From Sporolactobacillus sp. CQH2019 (GTDB taxonomy: Bacteria; Bacillota; Bacilli; Bacillales; Sporolactobacillaceae), in contig NZ_JARAJZ010000003.1 in NCBI RefSeq assembly GCF_028765345.1, positions 51,594-115,593 of the forward strand: DNA of 64,000 nucleotides, written 5' to 3'. Positions within the stretch are counted from its first letter, which is position 1, and each line of letters starts with the position of its first letter. Positions 34,320 to 43,574 of the stretch are shown piece by piece. A program made the position numbers and the translations under genes. A model generated the notes under the pieces. The model was not told where the DNA came from. It saw nothing but the letters and a program-made list of their open reading frames with translations, and did not search any database.

Positions 34320-35609
34320 ATGAAATGGAAAGACTGGGACATTAATCTGAAAGTCCGTCTGATTGGAGAAGGCATTTTCAATATCTTATACTGGATGTAT
34401 TTTCCTTTTATGGCGATCTATTTTTCGGCCACTTTCGGACAGGGAACGGCGGGGCTGCTGCTCGTTCTTTCGCAGGTTTTCGGTACGGTTATCGGCTTGT
34501 TCGGCGGTTACTGCGCCGATCATTTCGGGAGAAAGAAGATGATGGTTTTCTCGGCGGTCGGGCAGGCGGTCTGTTTTGCTTTTTTTGCGGCGGCGAACTC
34601 GCCCTGGATCGTTTCGCCGCTGATCACGTTTATCAGTTTTTCTCTGCTCGGTCTGTTCGGCCAGCTTTACTGGCCGGCCAGTCATGCGATGATTGCCGAT
34701 GTTGTGCCCGAGAAATATCGTGCCCATGTATTTGCGATTTTTTATACATCGATCAATGTGGCGGTCGTCATCGGTCCGTTACTGGGCGGTATTTTCTTTT
34801 TTAACGACCGGTTCGCCTTTCTTTCAGTTTGTACCGCTGTCAGTGCGGCTCTCGTCTATGTACTTAAACGGTGGATTCATGAGACGGCGCCTGTTTCCGG
34901 AGGAAGCACGGCTCAGCTGCAGCATTCCGGGCACTGGACAGAGTATCTCAAGAATCAGTTGGGCGATTATCGGGTGATTTTCAAGGACCGCGTGTTCCTG
35001 CTTTACATACTGGCCGGCATTCTGGTTGCCCAGACCTTTATGCAGCTGGATCTGGTCATAGCCGTCTACACAACCGGCAATGTTCCGAAGCAGACATTGA
35101 TCACGATCGGGGACTGGGTGCTCAGCGTCGACGGGAAAGGCCTTTTCAGCCTGATGGTGTCGACGAACGGGCTGTGCGTGGCACTTTTTACCGTCATCGT
35201 CACGAAATGGATGACGAAATTCAGGGAAAGCAGCGTGTTCATGGGCTCCTCTTTCTGCTATGGGGCGGCGATCATCCTGATCGGTTCGACAGTAAATGCC
35301 TGGCTGCTGCTGCTTGCGATCGTACTGTTTTCATGGGCTGAGCTGATGACAGTCGGCGTACAGGACAGTTTTGTTGCCAGACTTGCTCCTGAGGAACTGC
35401 GCGCCCAGTATTTTGCGGCTTCGGCCCTGCGGTTTTCGCTGGGCCGGACCATTGCTCCGCTGGCGATTCCGATGACGGTCTGGCTCGGCTATTCCTGGAC
35501 TTTTCTCATCCTTGCCGCACTCGCTTTTTCAGGCATGGGCATTTACGGGCTTGTTTTTTCATTGTTTCATCAAAAAAGCGATCAAAACCGGATTGTGGTC
35601 GGAAAATAG
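34320..35609 (+). CDS. MFS transporter, multidrug-efflux type
   Basis: The 429-residue protein has about 12 membrane segments. The loop 2-3 motif GGYCADHFGRKK is the MFS signature of drug:H+ antiporters. The N-terminus (WKDWDINLKVRLIGEGIFNILYWMYFPFMAIYF) resembles a group of Bacillales exporters such as YttB. GGGCGGGTG precedes ATG 34320. Expression appears to depend on the leader described upstream, which suggests inducible resistance. The drug is not known. Confidence 0.82.
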   Translation: MKWKDWDINLKVRLIGEGIFNILYWMYFPFMAIYFSATFGQGTAGLLLVLSQVFGTVIGLFGGYCADHFGRKKMMVFSAVGQAVCFAFFAAANSPWIVSPLITFISFSLLGLFGQLYWPASHAMIADVVPEKYRAHVFAIFYTSINVAVVIGPLLGGIFFFNDRFAFLSVCTAVSAALVYVLKRWIHETAPVSGGSTAQLQHSGHWTEYLKNQLGDYRVIFKDRVFLLYILAGILVAQTFMQLDLVIAVYTTGNVPKQTLITIGDWVLSVDGKGLFSLMVSTNGLCVALFTVIVTKWMTKFRESSVFMGSSFCYGAAIILIGSTVNAWLLLLAIVLFSWAELMTVGVQDSFVARLAPEELRAQYFAASALRFSLGRTIAPLAIPMTVWLGYSWTFLILAALAFSGMGIYGLVFSLFHQKSDQNRIVVGK

Positions 35610-35786
35610 AAAGAACACGGACGTCGGCGGCCGGGCCGATTTTGGCCGATCAGGAATCCTATGAAACTGTTTTTGCTTTAAATTGTTAAATTATGAAAAG
35701 TATGAAAATAAATGTTTTGACTCATGATTTCCATACGAAAAATAACATAAATTATCAAAATTGTCGTTACCCTGTTTCCAATATTT

Positions 35787-35795
35787 TGTTATAAT
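35787..35795 (+). promoter_or_regulatory. Extended -10 promoter of the fructokinase gene
   Basis: TGTTATAAT (35787-35795) is a perfect extended -10. No good -35 is visible at 16-18 bases. The cre site lies 8 bases downstream. Confidence 0.55.
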
Positions 35796-35802
35796 GAAAG
35801 TT

Positions 35803-35817
35803 AGACAGCGCTTACAA
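35803..35817 (-). promoter_or_regulatory. Perfect cre site (CcpA operator)
   Basis: On the minus strand the sequence TTGTAAGCGCTGTCT matches all fixed positions of WTGNAANCGNWNNCW. It lies just downstream of the extended -10 box, so repression by CcpA is likely. Confidence 0.7.
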
Positions 35818-35845
35818 AGATTCTATTAGATTGGATGCGATGATC

Positions 35846-36739
35846 ATGTATTTTGGGGGAATTGAGGCCGGCGGCACAAAATTTGTTTGTGCGATTGGCG
35901 ATGAGGACGGAAAAATTTATGCGCGGGAAAGGGTCGCGACGGAAGATCCGGATGCGACGATACCTAAAGTGATTCAGTTTTTCCGGAATTTTAAAATCGA
36001 ATCTTTGGGGATCGGATCTTTCGGGCCGATTGACCTGAATAAAGACAGCGCGACCTACGGCTGCATTATGTCGACGCCGAAGCTGGCATGGACCGATTAC
36101 CCGCTTGTCCGAACCGTGAAAGAGGCGCTGCATGTTCCGGTCGGTTTCAGTACCGATGTAAACGGAGCGGCACTCGGTGAATTATATCGGGGAGCGGCAA
36201 AGGGGCTGGACGGCTGCCTTTACATCACTGTGGGCACCGGTATCGGGGCCGGACTGGTCACCAATCATCAATTGCTGCAGGGCCTGTCCCATCCGGAAAT
36301 GGGCCACGTGCTGCTGCGCAGGTCTCCGGAAGATAAGTTTGAAGGCATCTGTCCTTATCACGGCGACTGCCTGGAAGGGCTCGCTTCCGGCCCCGCTCTC
36401 GAAGCGAGATGGGGGAAACCTGCGTCCGAATTGAAAAATGATCTGAAAGTCTGGAAATTAGAAGCGGAATACCTGGCACAGGCACTGATGCAGTACATTC
36501 TGATTCTTTCACCGGAACGGATTGTCATGGGCGGCGGAGTGATGAAACAGAAACTGCTGTTCCCGATGATCCGCATCAGGCTTCAGGAACTTCTCGGCGG
36601 TTATCTTGATCTTCCTGAATTGAAAGAACATCTGGACGAATATGTGGTACCGCCGGCTCTGGGGGATAACGCGGGCATTACGGGTGCGCTCATTCTGGCA
36701 AGACAGGCGTTCACGGAGAGCCGGGTTGCCCGGGCGTGA
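35846..36739 (+). CDS. ROK-family fructokinase
   Basis: The 297-residue protein starts with the ATP-binding motif FGGIEAGGTKFVCAIG. The ROK core TVGTGIGAGLV and the HPEMGH catalytic/zinc region are present, with CPYHGDCLEGLASGPAL in the zinc loop. This variant is typical of fructokinases (ScrK/GmuE) that form fructose 6-phosphate in the cytoplasm. Starts at TTG 35831, ATG 35840 and ATG 35846 are possible; the last matches the usual N-terminus. A terminator follows the gene. Confidence 0.87.
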   Translation: MYFGGIEAGGTKFVCAIGDEDGKIYARERVATEDPDATIPKVIQFFRNFKIESLGIGSFGPIDLNKDSATYGCIMSTPKLAWTDYPLVRTVKEALHVPVGFSTDVNGAALGELYRGAAKGLDGCLYITVGTGIGAGLVTNHQLLQGLSHPEMGHVLLRRSPEDKFEGICPYHGDCLEGLASGPALEARWGKPASELKNDLKVWKLEAEYLAQALMQYILILSPERIVMGGGVMKQKLLFPMIRIRLQELLGGYLDLPELKEHLDEYVVPPALGDNAGITGALILARQAFTESRVARA

Positions 36740-37300
36740 ATAAATGCATTGAGAAATCCGGCTGTCCTTCAATCTCAGGCGGCCGGATTTTTGGTTTCAT
36801 GGGACGATGTAAGCTGGGCGGACGCCTCGTCGGCCGGACATCGATTTTTCACCGCAGTGAGCCGGGCTGTTTTATTTCATAGGCCATGGTTAATCATCAG
36901 CTCGGGAATTTTGGATCGGTCTTTTTGCAAGTACATTGCCGATTGGTTTAGCAGTAAACTGAAACAATGCCCATGAACATACAGATTTTAACCTTTTTAA
37001 TGGCTGCTGAATTAAATAGTGAACTGAATACCTTACACGAACGGCGAGCTGCTGAAAAAATAGAAGCAGGTCCCTGCCCGGATACGGACCGGACCATTTG
37101 CCTTTTGATGATTATTCATCCCACCCATCTAAGCCGGTAAAGCGCGCTGTTAACCATTGCCTTCCGATGGACGGCGGATCCAAGCTCTCGGATATGAGGG
37201 ACACTCGATGTGTTCTTCAGTATATATTTGCTGGAAAAATCTATGAATCTTAAAACGCTCAATAGTTGCAGCCGGCTCCGTCTCTTGACTTTCGGCATTT
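36740..37300. other. Intergenic region between convergent genes
   Basis: Apart from the terminator at 36754-36792 I see no gene. A minus-strand frame (37116-37445) runs out of the amidohydrolase region in another reading frame and is not supported. Confidence 0.5.
36754..36792 (+). terminator. Terminator after the fructokinase gene
   Basis: AAATCCGGC (36754-36762) pairs with GCCGGATTT (36782-36790), followed by more T. Confidence 0.8.
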
Positions 37301-38467
37301 TTAATCCGCCGGAAAGCAGTGATCGATGTTTCCGTTCTTTTCTAAAGTGCGCAGCGCGGCCGCCGTGAGAATAGAGCTCCCGGAGAACATCGCCTCCCGG
37401 TTGAACGTCATCTGCGGATGGTGAAGGCCGGGTTTCAGTCCGCATCCGAGACCCAGCATCGTCGTTTTCAGATTCGGAAGGTTGAACGCATACTGATGGA
37501 AATCATCTCCGCCGCTTGAACGGTGCGGCTGTTCAAGCCGGCCTTTGCCCAGAATATCCGTGATCGCGCCGGACATAATGCCGATAGCTTCCGGATGATA
37601 GAGCGCGCTGATGCATCCGGGCGAGGTACTGATTTTAATCCGGACTAAAAAGGCATCGGCAACGGAGCGGATGACACGCCGCACCTGTTCGGTCAGTCCG
37701 GCCATTGCTTCGTTTGTCTGCGCTCGCACATCCAGCGTAAATTCCGCGTGGCCGGGGATAATATTCGACGCTGTTCCGGAGTGGAGCGTTGTCATTTTAA
37801 CTGTACTCGGGATCATGGGATTCATATGGATGTGCCCCAGCCCCTCGATGATTGCCGAGGCGGCCTCGATCGCGTTTTTGCCAAGATGCGGCCGCGCGGC
37901 ATGGGCGTCCTCGCCTTCAATCACTGCGCTGATCGTTTTGCAGGCACCGTGAAGAATTGCCGGTTCCGCCCGCCCGTCGGCAATCTCTTCGTTCGGGCGG
38001 AGATGGACCCCGAATAGATAATCGGCGTCGCTCATGACACCGCGGGCAATCATGGCCCGGGCGCCTTCGCCGGTCTCCTCGCCGGGCTGAAAAACGAAAC
38101 GGATCGTTCCGCCCGATGTCGGCCGGTATTTTTTCAGAAGCATGACGACTCCTAATACGATGCTCATGTGGGCGTCATGGCCGCAGGAATGGTTTGCCCG
38201 GAACGTTCCGCCGACTTCCTGCCAGAGGGCATCCATGTCTGCCCGGATCGCAACAACAGGTTTTCCGGAGCCGATTTCACCGATCACGCCCGGGCAGTCG
38301 GAAAAGGTCTGAGTACGGCATCCGAGCGCGTCGAGCCGTTTCTTAATCCATTCCGTTGTTTTCGTTTCTTTCATGCTGATTTCGGCATGTATATGCAAAT
38401 AATCGAAAAATTCGCTTATTTTTCCTTGAACAGCCGCATCGCAAACCGGTTTATCGGGAAGCGTCAT
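37301..38467 (-). CDS. M20-family amidohydrolase (N-acyl amino acid/peptide hydrolase)
   Basis: The 388-residue protein has the M20D pattern: ADMDALW, the metal motif CGHDAH, FQPGEETGEGA with the catalytic Glu pair, a dimerization domain containing HAARPHLGKNAIEAA, and a C-terminal SSGGDDFHQYAF. Relatives release amino acids from N-acyl amino acids, hippurate or indole conjugates. I prefer the ATG at 38467 because GAAAGG lies 9 bases before it; the ATG at 38476 overlaps that site. No operon partner is visible. Confidence 0.85.
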   Translation of the reverse strand: MTLPDKPVCDAAVQGKISEFFDYLHIHAEISMKETKTTEWIKKRLDALGCRTQTFSDCPGVIGEIGSGKPVVAIRADMDALWQEVGGTFRANHSCGHDAHMSIVLGVVMLLKKYRPTSGGTIRFVFQPGEETGEGARAMIARGVMSDADYLFGVHLRPNEEIADGRAEPAILHGACKTISAVIEGEDAHAARPHLGKNAIEAASAIIEGLGHIHMNPMIPSTVKMTTLHSGTASNIIPGHAEFTLDVRAQTNEAMAGLTEQVRRVIRSVADAFLVRIKISTSPGCISALYHPEAIGIMSGAITDILGKGRLEQPHRSSGGDDFHQYAFNLPNLKTTMLGLGCGLKPGLHHPQMTFNREAMFSGSSILTAAALRTLEKNGNIDHCFPAD

Positions 38468-38713
38468 CGTCGTCATCCTTTCAAAAAGTGAATTTGTCTT
38501 TTAGCCTCTCGGACATTGATATGAGCAATTGATATTAGTGTATTTTAACAGGCCGTTTTTAGCAAATCGATCGAACTTTTATAAATTGAATTCGGGGGAT
38601 TTTTAGAGAGCTGTTATATGCATAAACCGTAAACCGCTATTTTTAGCAGCTTTACCGGACTTTCTTACTTTTTCCTGTCACAAACACGGCCGCCTGCTCA
38701 CATGCAAGAATGT

Positions 38714-38719
38714 TATAAT
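38714..38719 (+). promoter_or_regulatory. -10 box of manA (extended type)
   Basis: TGTTATAAT (38711-38719) is a perfect extended -10 located 43 bases before ATG 38762. Confidence 0.5.
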
Positions 38720-38761
38720 AGAAAAAGAAATTTTTGAGATACAACGGGAGAAGGAAATGTT

Positions 38762-39718
38762 ATGGACAAAACACCGCTTTTTCTGCAGCCGGCGCTTCAT
38801 GAGAAAATCTGGGGCGGTACCCGGCTGCGGGATCAGTTCGGATATCAGATTCCAAGCGAGACGACAGGAGAATGCTGGGGCATATCGGCACATCCGAACG
38901 GCCCTGCAGTGATTAAAAACGGTAAGCTGGCAGGAAAAACTCTGGCTGAAGCCTGGGCCGCCCACAGGGAACTTTTTGATAATTACCAGGGAGATGCTTT
39001 TCCGCTGCTGACGAAGATTCTTGACGCCAAAGCCGACCTGTCCGTACAGGTCCATCCGAACGACGCCTATGCCCGGGCGAAGGAGCATGTCCCGTTCGGC
39101 AAGACGGAATGCTGGTACATTATCGACTGCGATGAGAATTCGGAAATCGTATACGGACACACAGCCCCGTCGCGCGAGGCGTTCAGGAAAGCCGTAGACG
39201 AGAAAAAATGGAACAGTCTGCTGCGCCGCGTAAAAGTCAAACCGGGTGACTTCTTCTATGTACCGAGCGGAACGATTCATGCGATCTGCAGCGGCTGCCT
39301 GATTCTCGAAACCCAGCAGAGTTCGGATACGACGTACCGCGTCTATGATTACGATCGGCCGGGAAAAGACGGCAAGCGGCGCGAGCTGCATATTGAGCAG
39401 TCGATTGAAGTGGCCAATTGTCCGCATGTCGATCCGGAACTGACTTACCGCGTGCGCCAGGAGGCAGAGGCCAAATTCACGGAACTGCTGCGAGAAAATT
39501 ATTTTGCCGTATCCCACTGGGAAATACGCGGCCATGCCGGCCCAATTCGGAAGAACTGGCCGTTTCTCCTGATGAGCGTGCTGAACGGGGAAGGTTCGCT
39601 CCTGATCGGAGACGAACATTATTCGTTGAAAAAAGGCGATCATCTGATTGTGCCATCATCGGCGGAAACATTGTCACTGACCGGAACACTGGATCTGATC
39701 GTCTCGAATCCTGTCTGA
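38762..39718 (+). CDS. manA: Mannose-6-phosphate isomerase, class I
   Basis: The 318-residue protein has the zinc-binding motifs of class I PMI: KIWGG near the N-terminus, QVHPND, KTECWYI, and YVPSGTIHAI in the cupin core. It interconverts mannose 6-phosphate and fructose 6-phosphate. This is distinct from the type II isomerase domain of ManC at 14.9-16.3 kb. GGGAGAAGG precedes the ATG. It is followed within 2 bases by a ribokinase-like fragment. Confidence 0.93.
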   Translation: MDKTPLFLQPALHEKIWGGTRLRDQFGYQIPSETTGECWGISAHPNGPAVIKNGKLAGKTLAEAWAAHRELFDNYQGDAFPLLTKILDAKADLSVQVHPNDAYARAKEHVPFGKTECWYIIDCDENSEIVYGHTAPSREAFRKAVDEKKWNSLLRRVKVKPGDFFYVPSGTIHAICSGCLILETQQSSDTTYRVYDYDRPGKDGKRRELHIEQSIEVANCPHVDPELTYRVRQEAEAKFTELLRENYFAVSHWEIRGHAGPIRKNWPFLLMSVLNGEGSLLIGDEHYSLKKGDHLIVPSSAETLSLTGTLDLIVSNPV

Positions 39719-39720
39719 CA

Positions 39721-40200
39721 ATGAGAGGACGAGCACGGAAAAAGAAACCGGCAATCGCCGTCATCGGCTGCCTGGATCGGGTTCCGGATGCCATCGTTCA
39801 GAGCGGACATAGGTCGGAAGTTGCCGGAAATGTCCTCCTTTCCGGGCCAGATCCCCTGCCTGCTCATGCACTGGCGACCAGTCTGCTGACCGAGCAGGGA
39901 ATTCGGATTGTCCAAGTACATGGGACAAACGGAAAAGTGGAGGTAAAAGACATCGATGCTGCAGAAAAGCGGATCGCCCGCTGCGACATGATGTTGCTGC
40001 TGCTGAATGTCGAGATCGGCGCAATCATCCATGCGGCAGGACTGGCGAAAAAACATCACATCCAGGTTATACTGGATCCGGTGCCAATGATGAGCTTTCC
40101 GGAAAAAATCAGGAGGACGGCGGAACTGATCGGGTCCGTTTCACATCGGTTCCTGAAAAACCGTTCCAAGGTAATTCCTTATAGAAGAAAGAACGGATGA
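39721..40200 (+). pseudogene. Truncated ribokinase/PfkB-like remnant
   Basis: The 159-residue frame starts 2 bases after manA. It resembles ribokinase in IAVIGCLDRVPD at the start, then DIDAAEKRIARCDMMLLLLNVEIGAIIHAAGLAKKHHIQVILDPVP in the middle. The N-terminal substrate motif (GGKGANQA) and the C-terminal GAGD catalytic signature are both missing, so phosphoryl transfer by the usual mechanism is impossible. It is either a decaying gene or a small regulatory or structural derivative kept in the manA operon. Confidence 0.6.
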
Positions 40201-40243
40201 ACAAAAACGCGGCAAAAAGAATAAATAAAATGATTCTGATAAG

Positions 40244-40277
40244 AATGATTCTGCCAATCCGGGGGAATCATTTTTTT
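40244..40277 (+). terminator. Terminator after the manA operon
   Basis: AATGATTC (40244-40251) pairs with GAATCATT (40265-40272), followed by a T-run. Confidence 0.82.
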
Positions 40278-40420
40278 AAATGGCTGATAATTTTTACGGA
40301 CCTGAAAAATATCCATCCCGATTCGGAGGCGGAGTTCGTTGCATGCATCGTATTCCTCTATCACTTCTGACAGGCCGACTGATCGTGATGGTTTATAGAT
40401 GCGGCTCTGTGTACTGCTGA

Positions 40421-41100
40421 TAAATCCTGCCGAGCGCCGATCTCTGCAACGGGTTCATAAATTCTGTTCGGTGTCGGTAGATTGCCGCGCCGGTCGAAAA
40501 ACCAGCGCCGATGACCGATAAAACCTCAGCACCGACCGATAAACTAGCGATAATGACTGATAAAACTTCAGCACTGACCGATAAACTAGCGATAGTGATC
40601 GATAAACCTGCAATGATGACCGATAAAACTTTGCTGCCGACCGATAAATCCTGTTAAGCGCCGATCTCTGCGACGGGTTCATAAATTCTGTTCGGTGTCG
40701 ATAGATTGCCGCGCCGATCGATAAACCAGCGCCAATGACCGATAAACTAATGATAATGATCGATAAACTAGCAATGATGACCGATAAAACCTCAACACCG
40801 ACCGATAAACGAGCAATAGTGATCGATAAAACTGCAATGATGACCGATAAAACTTTGCTGCCGACCGATAAATCCTGTTAAGCGCCGATCTCTGCGACGG
40901 GTTCATAAATTCTGTTCGGTGTCGATAGATTGCCGCGCCGATCGATAAACCGGCGCCGATGACCGATAAACCGGCGCCAATGATCGATAAACTAGCAATG
41001 ATGACCGATAAAACCTCAACACCGACCGATAAACGAGCAATAGTGATCGATAAACCTGCGATGATGACCGATAAAGCTCCGCCGCCGACCGATAAATCCG
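40421..41100. repeat. Tandem array 3: three exact 224-bp higher-order units built from 21-bp monomers
   Basis: The word TAAATCC recurs at 40421, 40645, 40869 and 41093, exactly 224 bases apart each time. Each unit starts with a shared non-monomer segment (GCGCCGATCTCTGC, GGGTTCATAAATTCTG, GATTGCCGCGCC) followed by 21-bp monomers with the core GACCGATAAA or GATCGATAAA. The first two units are closest to each other at the segment; the third differs in some monomers. The array fills the space between convergent operons. Confidence 0.93.
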
Positions 41101-41157
41101 CGCTGAGAGTTGCGCATAGGGCAGTTTTTTTGAACGGGATTATTTTACAAAAAAATG

Positions 41158-41196
41158 GTGCAAGGTTTTTGCGGCGATTTCCGAAAAACCTTGCAC
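41158..41196 (-). terminator. Terminator of the gluconate (gnt/ED) operon
   Basis: On the minus strand GTGCAAGGTTTTT pairs with AAAAACCTTGCAC (13 bp, perfect), followed by ATTTTTTTG. It lies about 240 bases after the gntP stop. Confidence 0.8.
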
Positions 41197-41437
41197 ATGG
41201 CTAACTCTTAAAACATTTGCACACAGTTCGAAGAAGCAGCTCTTGCAGGCCGTCATGACCGGCTCATTTGCCAATGGGTCCGGGCAGCAGGCTGTCTTGC
41301 GTGCACTAAAAACCTTGCATCACGGTCGATAAAATCAATCGGTATTGGAATGGTTTATCTTTAAAGTATCTTTTTTACAGTGAATTCGAATGAACCGGCG
41401 GACGGAGCAGCTTTTCTATTAGGCTCTTAAAAGCCGG

Positions 41438-42775
41438 TCAGACAAAAGCGCTGACGACCATGACGATAGCAAAGGCGGCAAAGGACAGCAGTGTTTCAAG
41501 TACGGTCCATGTCTTGAATGTCTGTTTGATTGACAGTCCTAAGTACTCTTTGACGAGCCAGAAACCGGCGTCATTCACATGAGAGAACATCAGCGAGCCG
41601 GCTCCTGTAGCGATTACCAGGAGCGGAAGGTTGACGCCCGTCATGTGCTGGACGATCGGATCGACGATACCGGCCGCCGTCGTCAGCGCCACGGTAGCGG
41701 AGCCTGTGGCTATTCGAATCAGACCGGCGACGACGAATGCCATGACAAGCGGGGATAATTGCCAGCTGGTCGCCAATTGGGCAATGGCATTCCCGACCCC
41801 GGAAGAAATTAAAATCTGTTTGAACGCTCCGCCGGCACCGATGATCATCATAATCGAGGCTAACGGCCCCAGCGAATCGCCGGTTAACGTGCTGATCAAT
41901 TTTCTGCTCATCCCTTGCCTGATCCCTAATAGATAATAAGCGACAAATACAGAGATCAACAGAGCAATCAGCGGGTTGCCGAGGAAGTTCAGCAGATTAG
42001 CCAGCCATGCAGGCATTGAGATGAAAGGAACAATAACTGTCCCGATCATTAAGATGATCGGCAGGAGGATCGTAAAGAAGGAGACGCCTGTTGATGGGTA
42101 AGTTTCGGCCGAAACATTGGCCGCTACAACCTTCGGCTCCGATTCGGGCTGTACGCGCTTACTTATGTAGTAAGCGAACAGAGGACCGCCGATGATGCCG
42201 GCCGGCAGAGCGACAAGCAATGAGTAGACCAGGACCTGGCCGACATCGGCGTGGAAGATACCGATTGCTGCCATTGCCCCGGGATGCGGAGGAACGATGC
42301 CGTGTGAAATTGAGAGCGCGGCAACCATCGGAATTGCAATGAGTAGCAGATTCTTCTTCGTCGTTTTCTGAATCGCAATAACCAAGGGAAGCAGTATGAC
42401 CAATCCAACTTCAAAAAACACAGGAATACTGATAATTAGGCCGGCAAAGAAGGTCGCCCACGGCAGATTGCGTTCACCGAATGCATGGGTAAAAAATTGA
42501 GAAATCTGAACGCCTGCTCCTGATTCCGACATCATTTTGCCAAGGATCGTTCCCAGGGCGAGAATGCCGAGGAGGGAGCCGAGAATCCCGCCTACGCCCG
42601 TTTCATAATCCGCAGCGATTTTAGTTATCGGCAATCCGGCGGCTATGCCTAATAACAGACTTGCCACCGACAGACTGATGAAAGCATGCCATTTGAACCA
42701 GGTAACGCCGACAATGACCAGAGCAATTGCCAATATAGTGATTGAAATTAAGTATACGCTGTTCACGGCAACCAT
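41438..42775 (-). CDS. gntP: GntP-family gluconate:H+ symporter
   Basis: The 445-residue protein has about 12-14 membrane segments and GntP signatures such as GGILGSLLGILALGTILGKMM, AALSISHGIVPPHPGAMAA and GAGSLMFSHVNDAGFWLVKEY. It imports gluconate with protons. It is the last gene of a minus-strand operon with gluconokinase, dehydratase and aldolase. The start is ATG 42775 (GTG 42778 is also open), with GGGAAAG upstream. Confidence 0.92.
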   Translation of the reverse strand: MVAVNSVYLISITILAIALVIVGVTWFKWHAFISLSVASLLLGIAAGLPITKIAADYETGVGGILGSLLGILALGTILGKMMSESGAGVQISQFFTHAFGERNLPWATFFAGLIISIPVFFEVGLVILLPLVIAIQKTTKKNLLLIAIPMVAALSISHGIVPPHPGAMAAIGIFHADVGQVLVYSLLVALPAGIIGGPLFAYYISKRVQPESEPKVVAANVSAETYPSTGVSFFTILLPIILMIGTVIVPFISMPAWLANLLNFLGNPLIALLISVFVAYYLLGIRQGMSRKLISTLTGDSLGPLASIMMIIGAGGAFKQILISSGVGNAIAQLATSWQLSPLVMAFVVAGLIRIATGSATVALTTAAGIVDPIVQHMTGVNLPLLVIATGAGSLMFSHVNDAGFWLVKEYLGLSIKQTFKTWTVLETLLSFAAFAIVMVVSAFV

Positions 42776-42918
42776 CACTTTCCCATTTATTATTTTTTTC
42801 GAAAAGATAAACCATTGCGGGTTTTCGCTTATTCGTGTGCAGCCTGCTTGAATGTTTCAGCTTGCAAAACTCCCGATCTGCGCGGCTGCCGAATAAAGCC
42901 GGCTTTGAAAATACTTCC

Positions 42919-43557
42919 TCAGCTGAGGTATGCGTTTACTTTTGAAACGAACCGCTGCGCATTTTCCTTAACCCGGCGATAGTCGCCCTTTCTAGATCCT
43001 TTTGTCAGCACACTGCCTACGCCGACCGCAAAGCTGCCTTGATCCAGCCAATCATTGATATTTTCCAGATTAATGCCGCCTGTCGGCATAAGGTTGAGAT
43101 TGGGCAGAGGGCCCCGGATACTTTTAATAAATCCTGATCCGGCTGTACTCCCGGGAAAGACTTTGACGACATCGGCACCTGACTTCAGCGCTTCAGTCAT
43201 TTCCGTCACAGTGAAACAGCCCGGAAGATAGGGGACTGAATAAAGATTGCAGATTTCACTGATATCTTTTGAAAAATTAGGGCTGACTACGAATGATGCA
43301 CCGTATAAAATGGATAATCTTGCAGTCTCAGCATCTAAAACCGTGCCGGCGCCGATCAGTGCGCCGCTTTTTCCTTCGGCTAATGTCTGAAATGCCTGCA
43401 GACAATTCGGCGTTGTAAAAGCGACCTCGATGCTGTTTATCCCGCCTTCGATACATGCTTCGGATATACCGACAGCATCATCTGCGCCGCTGCCCCTGAC
43501 GACAGCGACGATCCGGCCCTGATGTAATTTTTTCAGCACTTCATATTTTTTAAGCAT
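42919..43557 (-). CDS. eda: KDPG aldolase (2-dehydro-3-deoxy-phosphogluconate aldolase)
   Basis: The 212-residue class I aldolase has Arg21 (VVRGS), Glu44 (SIEVAFTTPN), the Schiff-base Lys132 (VVKVFPGS) and the phosphate-binding MPTGGI. It splits KDPG into pyruvate and glyceraldehyde 3-phosphate. It starts 17 bases after the dehydratase stop, so the two enzymes of the lower Entner-Doudoroff route are co-transcribed. Confidence 0.93.
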   Translation of the reverse strand: MLKKYEVLKKLHQGRIVAVVRGSGADDAVGISEACIEGGINSIEVAFTTPNCLQAFQTLAEGKSGALIGAGTVLDAETARLSILYGASFVVSPNFSKDISEICNLYSVPYLPGCFTVTEMTEALKSGADVVKVFPGSTAGSGFIKSIRGPLPNLNLMPTGGINLENINDWLDQGSFAVGVGSVLTKGSRKGDYRRVKENAQRFVSKVNAYLS

Positions 43558-43574
43558 GTTTCCACCCTCTCCGA

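Larger units (their letters stand above)
40201..41437. other. Large intergenic region with tandem array 3
   Basis: This convergent intergenic space contains the manA-operon terminator, the 224-bp higher-order array and the terminator of the gluconate operon. Frames of about 75-80 codons within the array arise from its 21-base period. Confidence 0.7.

Noticed and set aside
37116-37445. 109-codon minus-strand frame next to the amidohydrolase gene
   Set aside because: Its first half is the amidohydrolase gene read in another frame, and the rest has no recognisable motif.
40421-41100. Possible CRISPR array
   Set aside because: The repeats are contiguous 21-bp monomers with drift, not constant repeats separated by unique spacers of equal size, and no cas gene is present. 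The same holds for the arrays at 16.7 and 31.5 kb.
40455-41204. Frames of 75-81 codons with YRS-type or TDK-type repeats
   Set aside because: They follow from the 21-base period of array 3 and exist on both strands; no start signals.
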